64,000 bases of DNA from Leifsonia sp. PS1209 (GTDB lineage Bacteria; Actinomycetota; Actinomycetes; Actinomycetales; Microbacteriaceae), in NCBI RefSeq assembly GCF_012317045.1, contig NZ_CP051154.1:558001-622000 (forward strand), written 5' to 3'. The position numbers and the translations under genes are program-made. The first letter of the stretch is position 1; each line of letters opens with the position of its first letter. The notes beneath the pieces were generated by a model, which worked only from the letters and a program-made list of their open reading frames with translations, was not told the DNA's origin and did not search any database. Shown here piece after piece: positions 59,394 to 64,000 of the stretch.

Positions 59394-60170
59394 ATGAGCA
59401 TTTCCCCGTTCGAAGACCTCCCTCTCGTCCAGGCCGGCGACCCCGCGTCGCGCACGGCGCTCGTGCTCCACGGCGGGGGCGGACCGCAGACCGTCGCTCC
59501 GATCGTCGGGCACCTCGCGCCGACCATGCACGCTGTCGCCCCGACGCACCCGGGGTGGGAAGGGACGCCGCTTCCCGCATCCATCGCCTCCGTCGCCGAC
59601 CTCGCCTCCGACTACCTCGGGCGCCTGCTCGCCGGCGGTGAGCGGGACGTCGTGCTGATCGGCTCCTCCATCGGCGGCTGGCTCGCCCTCGAGATGGCGG
59701 TGCAGGCCGCCGCGGACGAGCGGTACGCCGGCCTGATCGGCGCCGTGGTCGATATCGACGGTGTCGGGGCGATGGTGGACGGCGAGCCGGTCGCGGACTT
59801 CTTCGCCCTCGACGCCCGCGGCCTCGCCGAGCTCGCCTGGCACGATCCGGAGCGCGGCTACCGGGATCCCGCTCTGACGACAGACGCGCAGCGCGCCGTG
59901 CAGCAGTCGAACGGTCGCACGATGGCCGCCATCGCGGGCGCCGGGATGAGCGACCCTGCCCTGCTCGGCCGGCTCGGCGGCATCCGGGTGCCCACCCTGA
60001 TGGTGTGGGGCGAGAGCGACCGGATCGTGACCCCGGCATACGGACGGGCGGTCGCCCACGCGATTCCCGGTGCGCAGTTCGCCGAGATCCCCGCAGCTGG
60101 GCACCTTCCCCACCTGGAAGCGCCCGCAGCGACGTGGGCGGCGATCGACCCGTTCCTCGCGCGGTCCTGA
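59394..60170 (+). CDS. alpha/beta hydrolase controlled by MarR regulator
   Basis: A 258-residue hydrolase: oxyanion region VLHGGGGPQTVAP, nucleophile elbow IGSSIGGWLAL, acid GESDRIV and catalytic His in AGHLPHLEAP. AGGAG is 4 nt before the ATG at 59394; an ATG at 59391 is too close. The divergent MarR gene and operator suggest induction by its substrate or a related compound. Confidence 0.87.
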   Translation: MSISPFEDLPLVQAGDPASRTALVLHGGGGPQTVAPIVGHLAPTMHAVAPTHPGWEGTPLPASIASVADLASDYLGRLLAGGERDVVLIGSSIGGWLALEMAVQAAADERYAGLIGAVVDIDGVGAMVDGEPVADFFALDARGLAELAWHDPERGYRDPALTTDAQRAVQQSNGRTMAAIAGAGMSDPALLGRLGGIRVPTLMVWGESDRIVTPAYGRAVAHAIPGAQFAEIPAAGHLPHLEAPAATWAAIDPFLARS

Positions 60171-60185
60171 CGCTCCCGCCCCGAC

Positions 60186-61034
60186 TCAGCAGCTGCGGTA
60201 CACGTACCCGTCGTCGTCGGGGGTGACGAGCGAATGGTCCCGCAGAATCATGGTCTGCGGTCGCTCCGAACTCGAGCACGCGCGACCGAACGCATCCTCG
60301 CCGAGTTCGTCGGTGTACTCGATGTCCAGCACCACGGGGTAGACGTCGGTGTACGACTCGCACTCGGAGAACTGGAAGCACGACTCCGTCACCGCGAAGT
60401 CGTACCCGGCGGCCTTCAGCTCGACCGACTGATCTGCCGTGTTCTTCTGCGCGATCGCCAGGCCGGCGTCGTGGGCGATCCGGGCGTAGTCGGCGGCGAG
60501 AGCGAGGTTGTCCTTGACCGAAAGGGCGCCGTCGGAGCGCGTGTACGAGTCGAGGTTGTCGATCTCGACAGCGGAGAAGCCGCTGTCCGCACACCCGCGG
60601 ATCCACGTCCCGACGATCGCGGCGAGCGACTCTCGTTTGTCCTCTGTCGAGGTGTCGAAGATGTACTCGTCCGGCCATCCTTCGTCGACGAGCGGACCAT
60701 CCGGTGTCTGCACGACCAGCTCGGGATGCTCGGCCGCGAACGCCTTCGACGCGTCCGGCTGCGTCTGGAACCCGTTGACATAGCAGATGTCGTAGCCGGC
60801 ACCCGACGGTTCGGATGTGCGGTCGCGCTCGACGACGGTCACCCCCTCGGGCGGCGTGTACGCACCGCCCAGCTGGTAGTCGAACCGGGCGCCGGCTGCG
60901 GGCAGTGCAACGGCCGGATGCGCAGGGGCCGGATGCGCTGAGGTCGCTGCTTCGCCCTCTCCGGACGCAGCACAGCCGGTGAGGACGAGCGCCGCGGCGG
61001 CGAGGAGGAACGCGGGCACGGTACGAAAGGTCAC
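60186..61034 (-). CDS. GH114-like secreted lipoprotein (endo-alpha-1,4-polygalactosaminidase family)
   Basis: A 282-residue exported lipoprotein (signal peptide with VLTGC, Cys at about 21, then an Ala/His/Pro linker). The body has FDYQLGGAYTPP, YDICYVNGFQ, GFSAVEIDNLDSY and GLAIAQKNT, the acidic-residue pattern of glycoside hydrolase family 114, which degrades galactosaminogalactan-type glycans. It may remodel a polysaccharide outside the cell. The start is GTG at 61034. Confidence 0.78.
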   Translation of the reverse strand: MTFRTVPAFLLAAAALVLTGCAASGEGEAATSAHPAPAHPAVALPAAGARFDYQLGGAYTPPEGVTVVERDRTSEPSGAGYDICYVNGFQTQPDASKAFAAEHPELVVQTPDGPLVDEGWPDEYIFDTSTEDKRESLAAIVGTWIRGCADSGFSAVEIDNLDSYTRSDGALSVKDNLALAADYARIAHDAGLAIAQKNTADQSVELKAAGYDFAVTESCFQFSECESYTDVYPVVLDIEYTDELGEDAFGRACSSSERPQTMILRDHSLVTPDDDGYVYRSC

Positions 61035-61157
61035 TCGTTCTCCAGATCAGTGGCGATGGGGAGAATCACGATACAGGGCCCCGCCGGGCATCTCGGGTAG
61101 CGTGGAGGTGTCCGTGCGCCGCGACCCGGCGGCGCTCGTCTCGCGGGGGAGAATCTG

Positions 61158-61955
61158 GTGAAGACACGTCGTCGGTCCGTTTTCGTTGTGTGCGTGCTGG
61201 CGGTGGGGGCGTCATTCCTCGCCGGATGTTCCGCGACGGGGCGCACAGCGGGAACAGACCCAGGCGCAAGCACCGGCCCGAGCGCGGGCGCGAGCGCCTC
61301 GGAGCGCACATACTCCGCCCGCGATCTCGCGAACATCCTGGACAGGGCGGGCACCGCGCTCGGCGTCGACGGCACCCTTGTCACCGACAGCGAGCTGAAG
61401 GACGCAGCCGCGAAGGTGGGCGGGGCCGCCGGACTCGCCCAGCTGCTCGGCGGGTCGAACGTCACGTACTCTCCGCAGGCGTGCGGCGACCTACTGGCGA
61501 CGGCGATGCAGGGCGGGGTGCCCGAGGATGCGATCGCCGCGCAGTTCCGCACCTCCACGGGCGCGGCGACGGCCGCATCCTTCGCCGGCAAACCGCTGAC
61601 CTCCGCGCAGAAGGCGTCGTGGACCACCACCGTCGACAGCGTGCTCGACCAGTGCGGCACGGTGTCGCTGTCGTTCGAGGTCGCGGGCAAGTCGGTCTCC
61701 GCGAAGGTCACGACGGCGAAGGCCACCGCCACGACCACCGCGGATACCACCGTCGGACTGCGCCAGACGATGTCCATCGAGGCTGCAGGGCAGAACCTGT
61801 CCGCGGTGAGCACCGTCGTCCAGGCCGTGTGGGGCAACCTGCTGATCTCGGCCACCACGATCGCGACAGACCAGACGACCGACGCCCAAGCACAGGCCAA
61901 GACGGTGACAGCGGAAGCCGCCGTGGATGCGGTCGTGGCGGCTGCGAAGCGCTGA
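61158..61955 (+). CDS. secreted lipoprotein of unknown function
   Basis: A 265-residue protein with a signal peptide and lipobox (FLAGCSAT, Cys at about 24), an Ala/Gly/Ser-rich linker to about residue 48, and an Ala/Thr-rich body with two Cys (CGDLL, QCGTVSL) that could form a disulfide. The layout resembles actinobacterial lipoproteins with a PknH-sensor-like domain, but I cannot assign it. GTG start with GGGGGAGA upstream. Confidence 0.75.
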   Translation: MKTRRRSVFVVCVLAVGASFLAGCSATGRTAGTDPGASTGPSAGASASERTYSARDLANILDRAGTALGVDGTLVTDSELKDAAAKVGGAAGLAQLLGGSNVTYSPQACGDLLATAMQGGVPEDAIAAQFRTSTGAATAASFAGKPLTSAQKASWTTTVDSVLDQCGTVSLSFEVAGKSVSAKVTTAKATATTTADTTVGLRQTMSIEAAGQNLSAVSTVVQAVWGNLLISATTIATDQTTDAQAQAKTVTAEAAVDAVVAAAKR

Positions 61956-62057
61956 TCCCGGCCGCCGGCAATCCAGGGTGACAGGTGCGCATCCGGCGGC
62001 GCGCATCTAGTGTCGTCTCTGTCGACCATGCACCACCACACGAGAACGAGGAACGCT

Positions 62058-63425
62058 ATGAGCTATGCCGTGACCAATCCCGCCACCGGTGAGACGGTCA
62101 AGACCTACGACACCATCAGCGATGCCGACCTGCAGGCGGCCATCGCGGCGGCCGACAACGCATACCGCACCTGGGCCAAGAGCACGACCGTCGAGGACAG
62201 GGCTGTCCTCGTGCGTCGCGTCGGTGAGCTGCACGTCGAGCGCAGGCAGGAACTCGCCGAGATCATCGTGCGCGAGATGGGTAAGCCGATCGAGCAGGCG
62301 CTGGGCGAGGTCGACTTCGCCGGCGCCATCTACGAGTACTACGCCGACCACGCCGCCGAGTTCCTGAAGGACGAGCCGATCACGCTGCTCGACGGGGACG
62401 GCTCCGCGGTCATCCGCCGCTCCGGTCTCGGCGTGCTGCTCGGGATCATGCCGTGGAACTTCCCGTACTACCAGGTGGCCCGCTTCGCAGCGCCCAACCT
62501 TATCATCGGCAACACCATCCTGCTGAAGCACGCGGAGCAGTGCCCGGAGTCCGCCGCAGCGATCGAGCAGATGATGCTCGATGCCGGCTTCCCCGAGGGC
62601 GCGTACGTGAACATCTACGCCGGTCACGACCAGATCGAGCAGGTCATCGCCGACCCGCGCGTCCAGGGCGTCTCCCTCACCGGTTCGGAGCGTGCCGGCG
62701 CGAAGGTCGCCGAGATCGCCGGACGCAACCTGAAGAAGGTCGTGCTGGAGCTGGGCGGCTCCGACCCGTTCATCCTGCTGTCCACCGACGACCTGGATGC
62801 GACCGTGCAGAACGCCGTCGACGCGCGGCTGGACAACAGCGGCCAGTCCTGCAACGCCGCCAAGCGGTTCGTCGTGGCCGACGAGCTGTACGACGCGTTC
62901 CTCACCAAGTTCACCGAGAAGCTCGCCGAGGTCGAGGCCACCGACCCGACCAGCGACGACTCGGCGCTCGGGCCGCTCTCGTCGCTCCGCGCGGCGGAGA
63001 ACCTCGACGAGCAGGTCAAGCGGGCCGTGGAGAACGGCGCGACCCTGGTGCGCGGTGGAGGCCGCAACGGCGCCTTCTTCGAGACCACGGTCCTCACCGA
63101 CGTGTCCGAGGACAACCCGGCTTCCAAGGAGGAGTTCTTCGGACCGGTCGCGCAGGTGTTCCGCGCTGTGGACGAGGACGACGCCGTGCGCATCGCCAAC
63201 GACACCCCGTTCGGGCTCGGCTCCTACCTGTACACGACCGACCCCGCCCAGGCGGACAGGGTGGCCGACCGCATCGAGGCCGGGATGGTGTTCGTGAACG
63301 TCGTCCTCGCCGACGGCGCCGAGCTGCCGTTCGGCGGCGTCAAGCGCTCCGGTTCCGGCCGTGAGCTCGGCCGGTTCGGCGCCGACGAGTTCGTCAACAA
63401 GAAGCTCATCCGCATCGGCGGCTGA
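62058..63425 (+). CDS. NAD(P)-dependent aldehyde dehydrogenase (succinate-semialdehyde/aminobutyraldehyde type)
   Basis: A 455-residue aldehyde dehydrogenase. It has PWNFPYYQVARFAAPNL in the cofactor-binding domain, the Glu in LELGGSDPFI, the catalytic Cys in NSGQSCNAAKRF and EEFFGPVAQVF. Similarity is to the GabD-like YneI/Sad group. GAGGA precedes the ATG at 62058. The flavin amine oxidase gene follows within 80 nt, suggesting that the pair oxidises a polyamine and then its aldehyde. Confidence 0.88.
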   Translation: MSYAVTNPATGETVKTYDTISDADLQAAIAAADNAYRTWAKSTTVEDRAVLVRRVGELHVERRQELAEIIVREMGKPIEQALGEVDFAGAIYEYYADHAAEFLKDEPITLLDGDGSAVIRRSGLGVLLGIMPWNFPYYQVARFAAPNLIIGNTILLKHAEQCPESAAAIEQMMLDAGFPEGAYVNIYAGHDQIEQVIADPRVQGVSLTGSERAGAKVAEIAGRNLKKVVLELGGSDPFILLSTDDLDATVQNAVDARLDNSGQSCNAAKRFVVADELYDAFLTKFTEKLAEVEATDPTSDDSALGPLSSLRAAENLDEQVKRAVENGATLVRGGGRNGAFFETTVLTDVSEDNPASKEEFFGPVAQVFRAVDEDDAVRIANDTPFGLGSYLYTTDPAQADRVADRIEAGMVFVNVVLADGAELPFGGVKRSGSGRELGRFGADEFVNKKLIRIGG

Positions 63426-63502
63426 GTCCACGAACGTCGCGGCGCTCATCCATCGGCCAGGCCAGTGGATGGGCGCCGCGCCCGGTGAACGAGAGACACA
63501 CC

Positions 63503-64000
63503 ATGAGCAGCATCGAACGCGACGTCGTGATCGTCGGAGCAGGAGCATCCGGGCTGACGGCGGCCACCGAGCTGAGGAAGGCCGGGCTCAGCGTCGCGGT
63601 CCTCGAAGCGCGCGACCGCGTCGGCGGACGGCTGTGGACGGACGACGTCGACGGCGCCACCCTCGAGATCGGCGGCCAGTGGGTCTCACCCGACCAGGAT
63701 GCGCTGATCGCCACCCTGGACGAGCTCGGCCTCGAGACGTACGAGCGCTACCGCGACGGCACCAACATCTACATCAGCCCCACCGGAGAGCGCCGCACCT
63801 TCGACGGCGAGATCTTCCCCGTGCCCCCGAAGACCGAGCACGAGATCGTCAGCCTGATCGACAAGCTCGACGCGCTGGTGGCGGAGATCGACCCAGACCG
63901 GCCTTGGGAGCACCCGCAGGCGGAGGAGCTGGACGAGATCTCGTTCCGTCGCTGGCTGGAGACCCAGACCGACGACGAGGAGGCCCGCCTCAACATCGGC
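63503..64000 (+). CDS. flavin-containing amine oxidase (3' end missing)
   Basis: The visible 166 residues have the FAD motif VVIVGAGASGLTAATEL at residues 7-23 and the amine-oxidase motif LEARDRVGGRLWTDDVDGAT followed by EIGGQWVSPDQD. This matches monoamine or putrescine oxidases of actinobacteria. The frame runs past the window end. With the preceding dehydrogenase it could degrade putrescine to 4-aminobutyrate, but the substrate is not proven. Confidence 0.87.
   Translation, partial: MSSIERDVVIVGAGASGLTAATELRKAGLSVAVLEARDRVGGRLWTDDVDGATLEIGGQWVSPDQDALIATLDELGLETYERYRDGTNIYISPTGERRTFDGEIFPVPPKTEHEIVSLIDKLDALVAEIDPDRPWEHPQAEELDEISFRRWLETQTDDEEARLNIG

Overview
The window comes from the chromosome of a high-GC Gram-positive actinobacterium, most likely a Microbacteriaceae member close to Leifsonia. 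The evidence is roughly 70% GC coding sequence, many leaderless genes with a TAGGCT-like -10 box about 6 nt before the start codon, actinobacterial marker genes (BldC-like HTH, the 32-residue bS22 ribosomal protein, FprA, Lsr2, a ClgR-like regulator), a menaquinone pathway, and tRNAs of actinobacterial type. The genus is inference. I see no phage, IS element or CRISPR array.

Layout. 0-8 kb: housekeeping genes (tadA end, amidotransferase, cation diffusion facilitator, proC, a DUF559 nuclease-like gene, a Ktr/Trk potassium system, ArsR, BldC-like protein, bS22, glutaredoxin-like and Dabb proteins) with three copies of a palindromic intergenic element. 8-20 kb: a tandem GntR pair, a SHOCT membrane protein, a membrane alpha/beta hydrolase, PPK2, the menaquinone genes menF, menG and polyprenyl synthase, then fprA, a second hydrolase and yajQ. 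20-28 kb: a TetR/MFS efflux pair, a DedA - histidine kinase - response regulator operon with a linked acyltransferase, a ClgR-like regulator, clpP and tRNA-Tyr.

28.4-35.7 kb is an island. It has lower GC and lacks the GGATGC hexamer that is abundant elsewhere. It encodes a 33-residue peptide with a strong ribosome binding site and a following hairpin, then a helical-repeat protein, an ABC ATPase, two ABC-2 permeases, an intact M16 zinc peptidase and an RsgA-family GTPase, most of them with overlapping start and stop codons. An Lsr2-family silencer closes the island. I read this as a peptide (RiPP, bacteriocin or pheromone) production, export and self-protection cassette that I cannot match to a described class. 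It is the best candidate for a new system here.

35.7-45 kb: a GntR-controlled sugar-acid operon (binding protein, two permeases, enolase-superfamily dehydratase, FAH-family dehydratase, semialdehyde dehydrogenase) consistent with a Weimberg-type route to 2-oxoglutarate, then an inositol-phosphatase family gene and an M23 peptidase behind an MtrA-like box. 45-54 kb: a maltose/maltodextrin locus (two GH13 enzymes, LacI regulator, binding protein, MalF, MalG) with two cre-like operators. 54-64 kb: a pentapeptide-repeat protein, aldo/keto reductase, tRNA-Thr and tRNA-Met, a UvrA paralogue, a MarR/hydrolase pair, a GH114-like lipoprotein, another lipoprotein, and an aldehyde dehydrogenase plus a truncated flavin amine oxidase that may degrade putrescine.
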